DNA of 64,000 bases from Phycisphaerales bacterium (GTDB taxonomy: Bacteria > Planctomycetota > Phycisphaerae > Phycisphaerales > UBA1924): the NCBI GenBank assembly GCA_028279375.1, contig JANQNW010000008.1, forward strand, positions 1 through 64,000, in the 5' to 3' direction. Numbering within the stretch: the stretch's first letter is position 1; the number at the start of each line of letters is the position of its first letter. Below the pieces are notes generated by a model. That model did not search any database. It saw nothing but the letters and a program-made list of their open reading frames with translations, and was not told the DNA's origin. Shown here piece by piece: positions 20,917 to 30,285 of this stretch. Position numbers and translations under genes: made by a program.

Positions 20917-20968
20917 ATTCTCCACCGATCGTCTCAGATGTCAAGACAAAACGATTTGTCGGATGACA
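20917..20968 (-). promoter_or_regulatory. Promoter and operator-like repeats of the arsR-SRPBCC operon
   Basis: On the minus strand a perfect -35 TTGACA (20944-20939) is followed after 16 nt by GAGAAT (20922-20917, four of six matches to TATAAT). The ATG follows 6 nt later, so transcription would begin at or next to the start codon. Overlapping and flanking the -35 are two TGTC...GACA inverted repeats: TGTCAAGACA at 20939-20948 and TGTCGGATGACA at 20957-20968, their starts 18 nt apart. They would put a dimeric regulator over the -35, which suggests autoregulation. Confidence 0.5.
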
Positions 20969-20981
20969 ATTCTTCGTTTCT

Positions 20982-21644
20982 TCACCCCGGATCCGCCTCA
21001 TCGCCCTCTAAATCAGCCCCCAGAGCCGCCGAAGCCTTCATCCGATGCCCCACGATGTAGATCTCCCGCGACGAATCGCGGCTCGCCTTGGGCTTGAACC
21101 CCTTCGCATGCTCGAACTGCCGCCCCGCATCCTTCAGCAGCTCCGGGTACGCCTCACCCTCGAACACCTTCATCACCACGTGCCCGCCCGGCTTCAGCAG
21201 CCGGCGGCAGAGCTCCAGCGCCCGCTCACACAAGTGCACGCTCTTGAAATGATCCCCACGATCGCCCGCCGTCTTCGGCGCCATATCGCTCAACACCACG
21301 TCAAACCGCCGCGCCTCCGACCCATCGATCTCAGCGGCAGCCTCCATCAACGCCGCCGGATCCGCCTCAAACGCATCTCCGACGATCGCCCGCACGTTGT
21401 CGGCGAACCCGTGCGAGACCTCATTCAGATCCACCCCCAGCACGACGCCCTTCGGCCCGACAACCCGCTCAGCCACCTGCATCCACGCCCCCGGGCAGCA
21501 CCCCAGGTCCAGCACGCGCCACCCCCGCCGCAGCACCCGCTTCTTCTCGTTGATCTCCTCGAGCTTGTACGCCGAGCGCGCCAGATACCCCTCGGCCTTC
21601 GCCTGCTTGAAATACCGATCATGAAGCTGCCGCCCACGCGCCAT
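20982..21644 (-). CDS. rlmE: 23S rRNA 2'-O-ribose methyltransferase RlmE (FtsJ)
   Basis: RlmE methylates the 2'-hydroxyl of U2552 in the A-loop of 23S rRNA using S-adenosylmethionine. The 220-residue length is usual. The N-terminus has the family DRYFKQAKAEGYLARSAYKL with the catalytic lysine in SAYKL, then the SAM-binding LDLGCCPGAWMQVA. The rest of the K-D-K-E tetrad is visible in LSDMAPKTAGDRG (Asp), VVMKVFEGE (Lys) and SREIYIVG (Glu). A short acidic tail (LEGDEADPG) is not part of the catalytic fold. It is the first gene of its strand run, 71 nt before the ArsR gene. Confidence 0.94.
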   Translation of the reverse strand: MARGRQLHDRYFKQAKAEGYLARSAYKLEEINEKKRVLRRGWRVLDLGCCPGAWMQVAERVVGPKGVVLGVDLNEVSHGFADNVRAIVGDAFEADPAALMEAAAEIDGSEARRFDVVLSDMAPKTAGDRGDHFKSVHLCERALELCRRLLKPGGHVVMKVFEGEAYPELLKDAGRQFEHAKGFKPKASRDSSREIYIVGHRMKASAALGADLEGDEADPG

Positions 21645-21719
21645 GCCGAAGACTCTACCCGGAAGCGCCCCGCGCCCACGCCAAAGCAGGGGGCCTGAAT
21701 CGCCACTCGGCCTGACCCC

Positions 21720-21747
21720 TTGACCTGAGCCTCCCAGCCACTACGCT
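21720..21747 (+). promoter_or_regulatory. Likely promoter of tRNA-Ala
   Basis: TTGACC at 21720-21725 and TACGCT at 21742-21747 with a 16-nt spacer. The expected transcription start near 21754 leaves a leader of about 50 nt before the tRNA. No other reasonable promoter is seen in the 161 nt between rlmE and the tRNA. Confidence 0.45.
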
Positions 21748-21805
21748 TCCCCTCTGGACATCACCTTCAGGCCAACCGCCGAAGGGCCGATGCCACAACT
21801 CAGAA

Positions 21806-21878
<73 letters not shown>

Positions 21879-21898
21879 CTTCCTTGATCAACGACAAA

Positions 21899-21925
21899 GG
21901 CGCCGCACATCCCGCGGCGCCTTTT
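21899..21925 (+). terminator. Rho-independent terminator after tRNA-Ala
   Basis: Perfect 8-bp GC stem GGCGCCGC/GCGGCGCC (21899-21906 and 21914-21921) with a 7-nt loop ACATCCC, followed by TTTT. AAA precedes the stem and could pair with the T run. Confidence 0.88.
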
Positions 21926-21986
21926 GCATTAATTGATTCGAAGACTCCGGCGCCCGGATTGACCCGTTCAACATCGCGCGCGCTGC

Positions 21987-22439
21987 CTACTGCAACACCG
22001 ACGAAATCCCCTCCATCGGATCAAGAATCACCTTCGTAATCTTGATCTTGAACGTCGTCGTCAACATCATCCGCGCCAGCACATTCGCCGTCTCCTCGAC
22101 CTCAGGCTTCCGGCGCTCCAGCAGCGCGGCCCGCGCGTCCTTGTCCCGCTTCAGCTCATCGTCAAGCCGCTTCGCCTCATCGGCAAGCTGCGTCAGCACC
22201 GGCAACGCGCGCTGCGCTTCGACCTCATCTTCGATCGCGCCAACGATCTCCGCGAATGCGTAGGTCGAACTGATGATGGCGCTCAGACGCTCATCTTCGG
22301 TCGTCGCCCGAGCGCTCTCCGCAAGTGACGGCTGCGCCATCGCGAAGAAGTCAACCGGCGCCGGCTGCTGCTGCGTGTAGAAGAAGATGCCGCCCGCAAG
22401 CGCGACCAGAAGACCGATGAAAACGAGCATGCCCCTCAT
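21987..22439 (-). CDS. Hypothetical membrane-anchored protein
   Basis: A 150-residue protein from ATG 22439. Residues 1-20 form one membrane helix (MRGMLVFIGLLVALAGGIFF), after which the chain is soluble and mostly helical with a charged segment KRLDDELKRDKDARAALLER typical of a coiled coil. The end, KIKITKVILDPMEGISSVLQ, looks like a beta-strand pair. There is no lipobox or catalytic motif that I recognise. It lies 111 nt downstream of the kinase gene on the same strand. No function can be offered. Confidence 0.6.
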   Translation of the reverse strand: MRGMLVFIGLLVALAGGIFFYTQQQPAPVDFFAMAQPSLAESARATTEDERLSAIISSTYAFAEIVGAIEDEVEAQRALPVLTQLADEAKRLDDELKRDKDARAALLERRKPEVEETANVLARMMLTTTFKIKITKVILDPMEGISSVLQ

Positions 22440-22549
22440 GTCCAAAGTCTAGCCCGCGTGTTCGCGCACAAGGGGCGCACGCAGAGTCACCACGCATTGA
22501 GTCAGAAGAACATGGGGGATGAAGAGGGGGCATAAACCGCCCAGGCGCC

Positions 22550-24778
22550 CTAAACCCGCCCCAGAATCTCCTCGAACCGCGCATCCCCACGAAGCGAATC
22601 CAGATCCGGATCGCGCATGATCCACGCCTTTCCGCCGATGCCGAACGTCACCGCGTCGTCAAGACAATCAAGCGCCTTCTCCGTATCGCCCGCGTTCGCG
22701 TACACGCAGCACACGTTATAGAGCACGATCGGCTCCTCCGGCTCCGCGGCTCGCGCACGCTCCAGCCACTCCAGCCCGCGCTCGCGCTCGCCAAGCCCCA
22801 CAAGCGCCTGCGCCCCGAAATACAACGCCCGCGCATCATCCGGAACAAGCTCGACCTGCTTCTCCGCGGCCGCGATCGTCTTCCGGTGCCAGCTCTCGAC
22901 TTCGTCTTCTCTGCCCAGCTTGGAGCACACAAGACGCATGTGATTCGGCGTCTGATAGTCGTCCGGCCGAGCCTCGGTCGCGAGCTTGTACAGCTCGTAG
23001 GCCTTCTCGCTCTTGCCCTGCTCGAAGCACGATCGCCCGTAGTAGTACAACGCCTCGAAGAGATCCGGCTCGATCGAGAGCGCCTTCTCGAACTCCTCGC
23101 CCGCCTCGTCGAACCGATCAAATGAACACAGCGCGTTGCCGCGTGAAGCGTGAGCGATCGCCGAACTCGGATCCAGCTCCAGCGCCTTGGCGCTCGCCTT
23201 GTCCGCCTCCTCGCGATGCGCATCCGCTTTGCCGTACCACAGATAGAGAATTGAGCAGCAGTCCGCGATGCCCGCATAGGCGCCGACGTACTCCGGATCG
23301 ATCTCCGTCGCCCGCGCAAACAGCTTCCGCGCCCGCTCCAGTGACTGGCGCTGGAACTGGTAACACGCCTGCCGCCCGCGCAGGTAATACTCGTACGCCT
23401 TCACGTTCTCCGTCGAAACGCGCTTGATCTCCTGGCGAGCCTTCTCCGTCAAAACGATGCGCAGCGCCTTGGCGATGTTCTCCGCGATCTCGTCTTGCAC
23501 CTCGAAGACATCTTCCATCTGCCGGTCGAATGTCTCAGACCACAGGTGATACCCGTCAGAAACCTTCACGAGCTGCGCGCGAATGCGCAGCCGGTTCCCC
23601 GACTTGCGCACGCTGCCTTCAAGCACCGTCTGCACGTTCAGGTACTCGCCGATCTCGCGAATGTCCTGGTTCTTCGACTTGAAGACGAACGTCGAAGTGC
23701 GCGAGGCCACCTTCAGCCCCTCGATCTTCGACATCGCGTTGATCAGCTCCTCCGCAAGCCCGTCACTGAAGAACTCGTTCTCCTGATCCGAACTCATGTT
23801 CACGAAAGGCAGCACCGCGACGGATGGCGTCTCCTGCTCCTCGTGCATCGCCGTGGGCCCCGTCCCCGGCGCCGGCGTGCGCATGTCTTCAGCCGAAGGT
23901 CCGGGATGCGCCCCTGAAAGCAGCCCGCGCATCGCAAACGGTAGATCCCGCCCGGACTGGAACCGTTGCTCCGGGTTCTTCTCGAGACAGTGATCGATGA
24001 TCCGCTGCAGCTCCGCCGGAATCGTCACGCCCGCCTCGGATACCGGTGGCGGCGCCTCATGCAGAATCGCCGCCATCGTCTCCGCCTGCGAGTTGCGCAC
24101 GAAGATCCGCTTCCCCGTCACCATCTCATACAGCACGCACCCGAAGCTGAACACATCGCTCCGCGCATCCGCCGGCTGACCGCGCACCTGCTCCGGAGAC
24201 ATGTACTGCACAGTCCCCATGATCGCGCCCGCCTCCGTCGCGAAGACGAGCGTCGCAGTCAGGCCGTCATCATTCCCCGAGTCCGGAGACTCGATGCGCG
24301 CAAGACCAAAATCCAGGATCTTCGCGGCGCCCTCTTCCGTCAGGAAAATATTCTGCGGCTTGATGTCCCGGTGAATGATCCCCTTCGAATGCGCAGCCGC
24401 CAGACCCTCCGCGATCGTGCACCCAAGCTCAACCGCCCGGTGCCACGGCATCGCGCCGGTCACAAGCTCCTCGTCGAGCGTCTGCCCCTCGAGAAGCTCC
24501 ATCACGGCGAACGTCGTCTCGCCATCCTGATCGATGTCGTAAATGGATCGAATGCTCGGATGCGACAGCGCCGCCACCGCGCGACTCTCTCGCTTGAAGC
24601 GCGCAAGCGCCGTCTCATCCTCTGCGAACTTCTGCGGCAGCACCTTGATGGCCACCTGGCGCTCGAGCCGCTCATCACGCGCCCGATACACCTCGCCCAT
24701 CCCGCCGACGCCGAGAAGCTCGACGATCTCGTACCGACCCAGACGCGCGCCCGCCTCAAGAGTCATTGTTCGGGTCAT
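22550..24778 (-). CDS. Ser/Thr protein kinase with TolB-like region and TPR repeats
   Basis: A 742-residue protein. Residues 15-285 are a PknB-type kinase domain with all key residues: GVGGMGEVY loop (23-31), Lys45 in VAIKV, HRDIKPQN (136-143), DFG (156-158) and MSPEQVRGQPADARSDVFSF. No membrane helix is seen. After a linker rich in Pro and Thr comes a TolB/adenylate-cyclase-associated type segment (SVAVLPFVNMSSDQENEFFS, then GLAEELINAMSKIEGLKVAS and DGYHLWSETFDRQMEDVF). The last ~270 residues are TPR repeats (e.g. DPEYVGAYAGIADCCSILYL, LDPSSAIAHASRGNALCSFD). This kinase-TolB-TPR design is widespread in Acidobacteria and Planctomycetes. GAGGA precedes the start by 7 nt. A TATATT -10-like box lies 44 nt upstream. 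Confidence 0.92.
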   Translation of the reverse strand: MTRTMTLEAGARLGRYEIVELLGVGGMGEVYRARDERLERQVAIKVLPQKFAEDETALARFKRESRAVAALSHPSIRSIYDIDQDGETTFAVMELLEGQTLDEELVTGAMPWHRAVELGCTIAEGLAAAHSKGIIHRDIKPQNIFLTEEGAAKILDFGLARIESPDSGNDDGLTATLVFATEAGAIMGTVQYMSPEQVRGQPADARSDVFSFGCVLYEMVTGKRIFVRNSQAETMAAILHEAPPPVSEAGVTIPAELQRIIDHCLEKNPEQRFQSGRDLPFAMRGLLSGAHPGPSAEDMRTPAPGTGPTAMHEEQETPSVAVLPFVNMSSDQENEFFSDGLAEELINAMSKIEGLKVASRTSTFVFKSKNQDIREIGEYLNVQTVLEGSVRKSGNRLRIRAQLVKVSDGYHLWSETFDRQMEDVFEVQDEIAENIAKALRIVLTEKARQEIKRVSTENVKAYEYYLRGRQACYQFQRQSLERARKLFARATEIDPEYVGAYAGIADCCSILYLWYGKADAHREEADKASAKALELDPSSAIAHASRGNALCSFDRFDEAGEEFEKALSIEPDLFEALYYYGRSCFEQGKSEKAYELYKLATEARPDDYQTPNHMRLVCSKLGREDEVESWHRKTIAAAEKQVELVPDDARALYFGAQALVGLGERERGLEWLERARAAEPEEPIVLYNVCCVYANAGDTEKALDCLDDAVTFGIGGKAWIMRDPDLDSLRGDARFEEILGRV

Positions 24779-25466
24779 TCAGCCGTCCTCAGTCAAGGAG
24801 AACTCGTATCAGCAGACCCCAAATATAGGGTATGTGGGGGATGAATGGGGGATTCCCTCCACGCGGCTCTGGTGAGATGCTCGGCGTCGCCATGTGAACC
24901 TCGTCGGAGGCGTCACCTCGTCGAGGCGAATCCAGCGTCGCTCCGGCGCGCATGTGCTCGATTGCGCACACGAAACTGACCTCGCCGAATCTGAAATTCG
25001 AGATTCCCCAAAACTTTTTGCGCCCTTGTGCACAAAGCACTTACGCGAATCGCGCAGCGCGCATCGCGCCGATCGCGCACACGAAACCCGTCGGTGCGCG
25101 CCAAGGGTGGAGGCCCGGTTCTTTCCGAGGCTGACCGACGAACGCAACGCTGATCGGCAGGCAGACGCGCACGACGGCCGAAGACGTCACGCGCATCGAC
25201 AACTGCCGAGGTGGGGCCGCGTGTTCGGCCGGATCGAATCAGAAGGAAACGGGCGCATCCACCAGGCGAGGAAGCGCACGCCGAATCGCCGAAGGCCACA
25301 GCTTGCCGATCAGGCGCAGGGTCACGCCCCGCGCTCCCACCTCACGCATCGGCCTGCACCAACATGACGAGCGCGACACACAAGTCGAAGACGAAGGAGA
25401 GCACGACACAGAACACGCAGTCATCCCCCTGAACAGCGAGAAAACAGGGCGCACAATCCGCTCTGG
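24779..25466. other. Long intergenic region without a convincing gene
   Basis: About 690 nt between the divergent kinase and efflux genes. Open frames on both strands exist but lack ribosome sites and protein-like composition. What can be seen: a TATATT box for the kinase at 24827-24822 (minus); G-rich GTGGGGGATGAATGGGGGA at 24834-24852; a hairpin GAATCT/AGATTC at 24987-25006 followed by TTTTT at 25015-25019; the palindrome TTGTGCACAA at 25026-25035; and a 13-nt direct repeat GCGCACACGAAAC at 24964-24976 and 25075-25087. A structured RNA or a decayed gene are both possible. Confidence 0.4.
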
Positions 25467-25472
25467 TATACT
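25467..25472 (+). promoter_or_regulatory. -10 box of the RND efflux operon
   Basis: TATACT (five of six matches) lies 26 nt before the ATG of the adaptor gene. No good -35 is seen at 16-18 nt, so the promoter may need an activator. Confidence 0.4.
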
Positions 25473-25498
25473 CTCGCCGAACTCATGGGGATCCACGC

Positions 25499-26638
25499 AT
25501 GCAAAGACGCATCCGTCGAGCGCCGCTACTTGCAATCGCAGGCGCCGCTGTACTTCTGACGCCGCTCGCTTCCTGCAACAGGAAGACCGAGCAGGCGGAG
25601 CTTCCCCCGCGCGCCATCCGCTGGCAGATCGTCTCTGAGGCGGCGCCGCCAAAGACGCGCACCATCTCCGGCATCGTCATGGCACAGGACGACACACGCC
25701 TTGCGTTCGAAGTCGCAGGCTCCGTCCTGACAGTCGATGTCAACCTGGGCGACCGCGTCGACGAGGGCCAGGCGCTGGCGCGTCTTGATCCCGAGCCTCT
25801 CGAACTCGCCGTGCTGCGCGAAGAAGCCGCCGTCGCCGAAGCCAGCGCTGAACTCGAGCTCTCGCGCCTCACGCTCACGCGAACGCAGCGCGCCGCCGAC
25901 CGCGACGCCGCCTCCCCGCAGGAGCTCGATGTCGCCATCGCCACCGTCGAGGCGCTCGAGAGCCAACTGGCTGCAGCCCAGGCGCGACTCAACCTCTATC
26001 GGCGCGACCTCCGGCGCTCCGTCCTCACCGCGCCATTCTCCGGAACGATTTCCGTTCGCGATGTCGACCCCGCCATGAAAGTCGCCGCAGGCGAAACCGT
26101 CTTCGAAATGGACAGCGAAAGCGGCTTGCGCGTCGAAGTCCAGATGCCCGAGACGCTCATCGCAGATGTCCGCCAGGGCGACAGGGCGCAGATCTCCCTG
26201 ACCTCGCTCGCGACGTCCGCAGATCAGCTCTACGAAGGACGCGTCTCCGAAGTCGGCACGCGCGCCGGCGACGGCAACGCCTTCCCCGTGCGCATCGATA
26301 TCGTCGATCCGCCGTCGAATGCCCGTCCGGGCATGACCGCGGAAGTCACGTTCTATGTGCAGTCCGTCGCGCCGGGTCTCGAGAATCTCGACGGATTCGT
26401 CATTCCGATTTCCGCCGTTCTCGCCGACACCGGCGACACCTTCGCCGTCTTCGTCTTCGATCGCGATTCCTCGACGGTCTCCAAACGAAGAGTCCAGACC
26501 GGCGGCGTGCGCAACAACGACCTTGCCGTCCTCGACGGACTCGAAGAAGGCGAGATCATCGCCACCGCAGGCGTCTCCTTCCTCCATGACGGCCAGGAGG
26601 TCACGCTCTTCCGCGAAGCGAGGAACGGGGTCCAATGA
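25499..26638 (+). CDS. RND efflux system periplasmic adaptor, lipoprotein
   Basis: A 379-residue membrane fusion protein that links an inner-membrane RND pump to an outer-membrane channel. A signal peptide with canonical lipobox LASC puts the lipidated cysteine at residue 26. The lipoyl-like half motifs are VAGSVLTVDVNLGDRVDEGQ and RRSVLTAPFSGTISVRDVDP. Between them lies an alpha-helical hairpin (ELAVLREEAAVAEASAELEL). The beta-barrel and membrane-proximal domains follow, with PGMTAEVTFYV near residue 280 and VSKRRVQTGG near residue 325. The stop overlaps the pump start by 4 nt. No TolC-like gene is present in the window. Substrate unknown. Confidence 0.92.
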   Translation: MQRRIRRAPLLAIAGAAVLLTPLASCNRKTEQAELPPRAIRWQIVSEAAPPKTRTISGIVMAQDDTRLAFEVAGSVLTVDVNLGDRVDEGQALARLDPEPLELAVLREEAAVAEASAELELSRLTLTRTQRAADRDAASPQELDVAIATVEALESQLAAAQARLNLYRRDLRRSVLTAPFSGTISVRDVDPAMKVAAGETVFEMDSESGLRVEVQMPETLIADVRQGDRAQISLTSLATSADQLYEGRVSEVGTRAGDGNAFPVRIDIVDPPSNARPGMTAEVTFYVQSVAPGLENLDGFVIPISAVLADTGDTFAVFVFDRDSSTVSKRRVQTGGVRNNDLAVLDGLEEGEIIATAGVSFLHDGQEVTLFREARNGVQ

Positions 26639-29600
26639 ATCTCACCGGATTCGCCCTGCGCAATCAGCCGCTGATCATGATGATCGTCGGCGTGCTGGTG
26701 ATCTTCGGAGTCTCGGTCCTCGGCGACTTCCCGAGCCAGGAAGATCCGCCCATCACCGTGCGCGAAGCTGTCGTCACGACATTCATGCCCGGCATGGAAG
26801 CCGACGAGATCGAACTTCTCGTCACGCGCACCATCGAACAGGCCCTCGCGCGCATCCCCGAACGCGACCACGTCTTCTCCTGGTCGCGCGATGGCAAATC
26901 CGTCGTGCACATCGAGGTGCGCGATGAGTTCGAGCAGGATGATCTCGACATCATCTGGCAGAAGGTGCGCAACGAGGTCATCGACGCCACGCCGCTCCTC
27001 CCCGAGGGCGTCATCGGCCCATTCGTCAACGACGACTTCGGCGATGTCGTCGTCGTCAGCGCCGCGCTCACCGCCGAGGGATTCTCACTCGCAGAATCCT
27101 ACAAGATCGCCAAGATGATCCGGGATCAGCTCTACCTGATCTCCGGCGTCAAACGCGTCACGCTCCACGGCGTCCAGCCCGAGACCGTCTGGATCGAGTT
27201 CTCGACAGCGCGAATCGCCCAACTTGGCTTCTCCGCTTCAACGATCCGCGAGGCGCTCGTCTCACAGAATGTCGTCCTTCCGGGCGGCGTCATCGACACC
27301 GGACAGCGCGAGATCATCGTCGTCCCCGATGGCGACTTCGCCTCCGTCGAGGACATCGAGAACACGCCGATCGAGATCCCCGGCTCCGGCGAGGTCATCC
27401 ACCTTCGCGATCTCGCGACAGTGCGCCGTGGCTACGTCGATCCGCCCGATCCATCCTTCTTCTACGACGGCGAACAGAGCATCCTCATCGCCGTCAGCAT
27501 GGCCGAAGGAAGGAACATCCTCGACGTCGGTCCGCGCATCGTCGAACGACTCGAGCAGATCGAGCAGAAACTCCCCATCGGATATCAGATTCGAATCGGC
27601 AACTACCAGCCGACGCATGTCGAGCGCGCCGTCGCGGCAGTGCGATCCAATCTCTTCCAGACGATCGGCATCGTCCTCGTCGTCATCGTGATCTTCCTGG
27701 GATTCCGCACCGGCATCATCGTCGGATTGCACGTCCCGCTCACCATGATCGTCACGCTCGTCGTGATGTACGTCATGGGCATCGCGATGCATCGCATCTC
27801 GCTCGCGACGCTCATCATCTCGCTCGGCCTCCTCGTAGACAACGGCATCGTCGTCGCCGAGGAGATCGGCAAGCGCCTCTCTCAGGGCGAGAGCCGCACC
27901 GATGCCGCGACCAACACCGGGAAGACCCTCTCCACACCGTTGCTCATCTCCTCGATCACGACCGTCCTCATGTTCATGCCGCTGGCGCTTGCGCCGGTCG
28001 CGGCAGGTGAGTACCTGCGATCGATGTCGATCGTCATTCTCATCTCGCTCACTGTCTCCTGGCTGCTCGCGATGACGGTCACGCCCATCCTCTGCAGCCG
28101 CTTCCTCAAGGCGCCGCCGGCTGAGGAGGCCGAGAGCGCAGGCGCAGAGCCGAAGGGTCTCTACGCGAAGTACGGCTCAACGCTCCGCGCATTCCTCCGT
28201 GTGCGCTCGATCGTCCTCGCCGCCACCCTGGGTGTGCTCATCTTCGGACTCTGGGTCTTCTCCATGGTCCCCCAGCAGTTCATGCCCAACTCCGATCGGC
28301 CGCAGATCCTCGTCAATCTCAAACTGCCCAACGGCTACGGCATCAAGGAATCCGAACGACGCATCAGGGCGCTCACCGACTGGCTCGAGGATGAGTCCGT
28401 CAACCCGGAAATCACGCAGACGCTCACCTACGTCGGCATGGGCGGCGTGCGCTTCTTCATCACGATCGCACCCGAGCCCAGCGCCTCGAACATGGGCTTC
28501 ATCCTCATCACCGTCGAAGATGTCAGCGCCGTCGAGAGCGTGCTCGAGCGCGTGCGCACGTTCGCGCAGGAAAACTGCCCCGAGATGAACGTGATGGCCA
28601 AGAAGATGTTTCTTGGCAGCACCGAAACCGGTCTCGTCGAAGCGCGTCTCTCAACCCTCGGTCTGCAGGGGCAACGCGACAAGCTCATGGAGGCCGGCAA
28701 GGAAGTCGAACGCATCTTCTCCAGCGTGCCGCACACCGTGAATATCTACAACGACTTCGAGAATCGCATCGCGAACGCCATGGTCGAAATCGACCAGACG
28801 CGCGCAAGCCGCGCCGGAGTGACCAACGAGGAGATCGCCGCGTCCCTCTCCGCCGTCCTCGATGGCAGCACGGCGACCGTGCTCCGCGAAGGCGATGAGG
28901 AGATCCCCATCACCGGTCGCGCCCGCGCAAGCGAGCGACTCTCCGCGGATCGCATCTTCACCGCCAACGTCTTCTCGAGAAGCACCGGCGCCGCCGTGCC
29001 CCTCGTTCAGATCGCGACCATCCGGCCCCAGATCACCTTCGGCCTCATCTCACGGCGCGACCACGCGCCGACGCTCACCATCCAGGCCAACAGTGTCGTC
29101 CTGACGGCGACCGAACTCGAAGCGGCCGTCCAAGACCAGATCAACCAGCTCATGGATGATCTCGGCCCCGGATTCACCTGGGAGTGGGGCGGCGAGACCG
29201 AAGGCCAGACCGAAGCGCAGCAGGGGATCTTCACGTTCCTTCCCCTCGCCCTGCTCGGGATGCTCGTCTGCCTCGTCGGCCAGTTCAACTCAATCCGCAA
29301 GCCGATCGTCATCCTGCTCACGGTGCCAGTCGCATTTACCGGCGTCGCGATCGGACTTCTCGGCGCCAACGGCTACTTCAGCTTCATGGCGCTCCTCGGC
29401 ATGCTCGCGCTTGTCGGCATCGTCGTGAACAACGCCATCGTCATGCTCGAGCAGATTGATCTGGAGCGCAAGGGCGGGCTCGATCACTACGCCGCGATCA
29501 TCAAGGCCTGCATCGCGCGCATGCGCCCGATCGTCATGACGGCGCTCACCACGATCCTCGGCATGCTGCCCATCATCATCTCCCGTGACGCGCTCTTCTA

Positions 29601-29721
29601 TGACATGGCCGTCACCATCGCCTCCGGCCTCGCCTTCGCCACGCTCCTGACCCTTGGCCTCGCCCCGGTGCTCTACGCCGTCATCATGCGCGTGCCGTCG
29701 CCGAAGGGAGCGAAGACTTGA
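26635..29721 (+). CDS. RND family efflux permease
   Basis: A 1028-residue resistance-nodulation-division transporter, proton-driven, in the inner membrane. The N-terminus NLTGFALRNQPLIMMIVGVL is the first helix. A large periplasmic domain follows (QEDPPITVREAVVTTFMPGM), then helices 2-6 with ISLATLIISLGLLVDNGIVV, in which the Asp of LLVDNGIVV is the usual proton-relay residue. The second half repeats the plan (MVPQQFMPNSDRPQILVNLK, later ALLGMLALVGIVVNNAIVML). Length and layout match AcrB/heavy-metal pumps of the hydrophobe type. The ATG overlaps the adaptor stop (ATGA), so both are made in a coupled manner. Substrate cannot be deduced. Confidence 0.94.
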   Translation: MNLTGFALRNQPLIMMIVGVLVIFGVSVLGDFPSQEDPPITVREAVVTTFMPGMEADEIELLVTRTIEQALARIPERDHVFSWSRDGKSVVHIEVRDEFEQDDLDIIWQKVRNEVIDATPLLPEGVIGPFVNDDFGDVVVVSAALTAEGFSLAESYKIAKMIRDQLYLISGVKRVTLHGVQPETVWIEFSTARIAQLGFSASTIREALVSQNVVLPGGVIDTGQREIIVVPDGDFASVEDIENTPIEIPGSGEVIHLRDLATVRRGYVDPPDPSFFYDGEQSILIAVSMAEGRNILDVGPRIVERLEQIEQKLPIGYQIRIGNYQPTHVERAVAAVRSNLFQTIGIVLVVIVIFLGFRTGIIVGLHVPLTMIVTLVVMYVMGIAMHRISLATLIISLGLLVDNGIVVAEEIGKRLSQGESRTDAATNTGKTLSTPLLISSITTVLMFMPLALAPVAAGEYLRSMSIVILISLTVSWLLAMTVTPILCSRFLKAPPAEEAESAGAEPKGLYAKYGSTLRAFLRVRSIVLAATLGVLIFGLWVFSMVPQQFMPNSDRPQILVNLKLPNGYGIKESERRIRALTDWLEDESVNPEITQTLTYVGMGGVRFFITIAPEPSASNMGFILITVEDVSAVESVLERVRTFAQENCPEMNVMAKKMFLGSTETGLVEARLSTLGLQGQRDKLMEAGKEVERIFSSVPHTVNIYNDFENRIANAMVEIDQTRASRAGVTNEEIAASLSAVLDGSTATVLREGDEEIPITGRARASERLSADRIFTANVFSRSTGAAVPLVQIATIRPQITFGLISRRDHAPTLTIQANSVVLTATELEAAVQDQINQLMDDLGPGFTWEWGGETEGQTEAQQGIFTFLPLALLGMLVCLVGQFNSIRKPIVILLTVPVAFTGVAIGLLGANGYFSFMALLGMLALVGIVVNNAIVMLEQIDLERKGGLDHYAAIIKACIARMRPIVMTALTTILGMLPIIISRDALFYDMAVTIASGLAFATLLTLGLAPVLYAVIMRVPSPKGAKT

Positions 29722-29934
29722 CGCGCGGGAGGAAGCTGCTGATTTCGTCGGGCCCGACGTCTGTGAGCTCCGAATAACAGCCTCGCTCCGATATCGAAAA
29801 AAAATGACTCGGCGAATCCGGGCGTCCTCGTGGCACGTATTCGCTCGGCAACTCATGCACCTGGGAAGGAGCCGGCGGCGATTGATCATCGCTATCTACC
29901 CGACCCATCTCTCACCTACTGAAGGAGCCCTGTT

Positions 29935-30165
29935 ATGCGTACCCTCGATGTTGTTGTCGCCGTCTTGCTCGTTGTCGGAGGTCTGAACTGGGGCCTTGTC
30001 GGCATCGCAAACTTCGACCTGGTTGCCGCAATCGGCGGCGGAAGCGCTTCCCTGCTTTCGAAGGCCATTTACCTGCTCGTCGGCGCTTCGGCCATCTACC
30101 AGATCTTCAGCCTCAGGGCGATCCAGAAGCGCTGGAATGTTCGGCCGCGTATCGCCTCGGCGTAA
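29935..30165 (+). CDS. DUF378 family small membrane protein
   Basis: A 76-residue membrane protein. The pattern LLVVGGLNWGLVGIANFDLV in the first helix, with its conserved G-x-N-W-G, and the second helix LSKAIYLLVGASAIYQIFSL are diagnostic of DUF378. The function of the family is not known. AAGGAG lies 8 nt before the ATG. The 213 nt before it hold nothing else I can name. It stands alone between the pump and the SDR gene. Confidence 0.85.
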   Translation: MRTLDVVVAVLLVVGGLNWGLVGIANFDLVAAIGGGSASLLSKAIYLLVGASAIYQIFSLRAIQKRWNVRPRIASA

Positions 30166-30285
30166 ACACACCATTCGATCCTCCTTTTCTGCAGCTGACC
30201 ACGATCTTCAGTGGTGATGAGGGCCCTTTGCCCGGCGACATCTGTCCCGCGCAAGGGGTCCTCGTCATAATGGAGCTTCGACATC

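Noticed and set aside
22511..22533. G-rich ATGGGGGATGAAGAGGGGG near the kinase stop resembling GTGGGGGATGAATGGGGG at its 5' side
   Set aside because: Short, low-complexity and imperfect; no sign of a transposon end or target duplication.
25026..25035. TTGTGCACAA, partly like a DnaA box
   Set aside because: Only 7 of 9 matches, single copy, no AT-rich unwinding element or dnaA/dnaN nearby.
24894..25367. Open frames on both strands in the 720-nt gap
   Set aside because: No ribosome sites, no recognisable motifs, skewed Arg/Ser/Ala composition.
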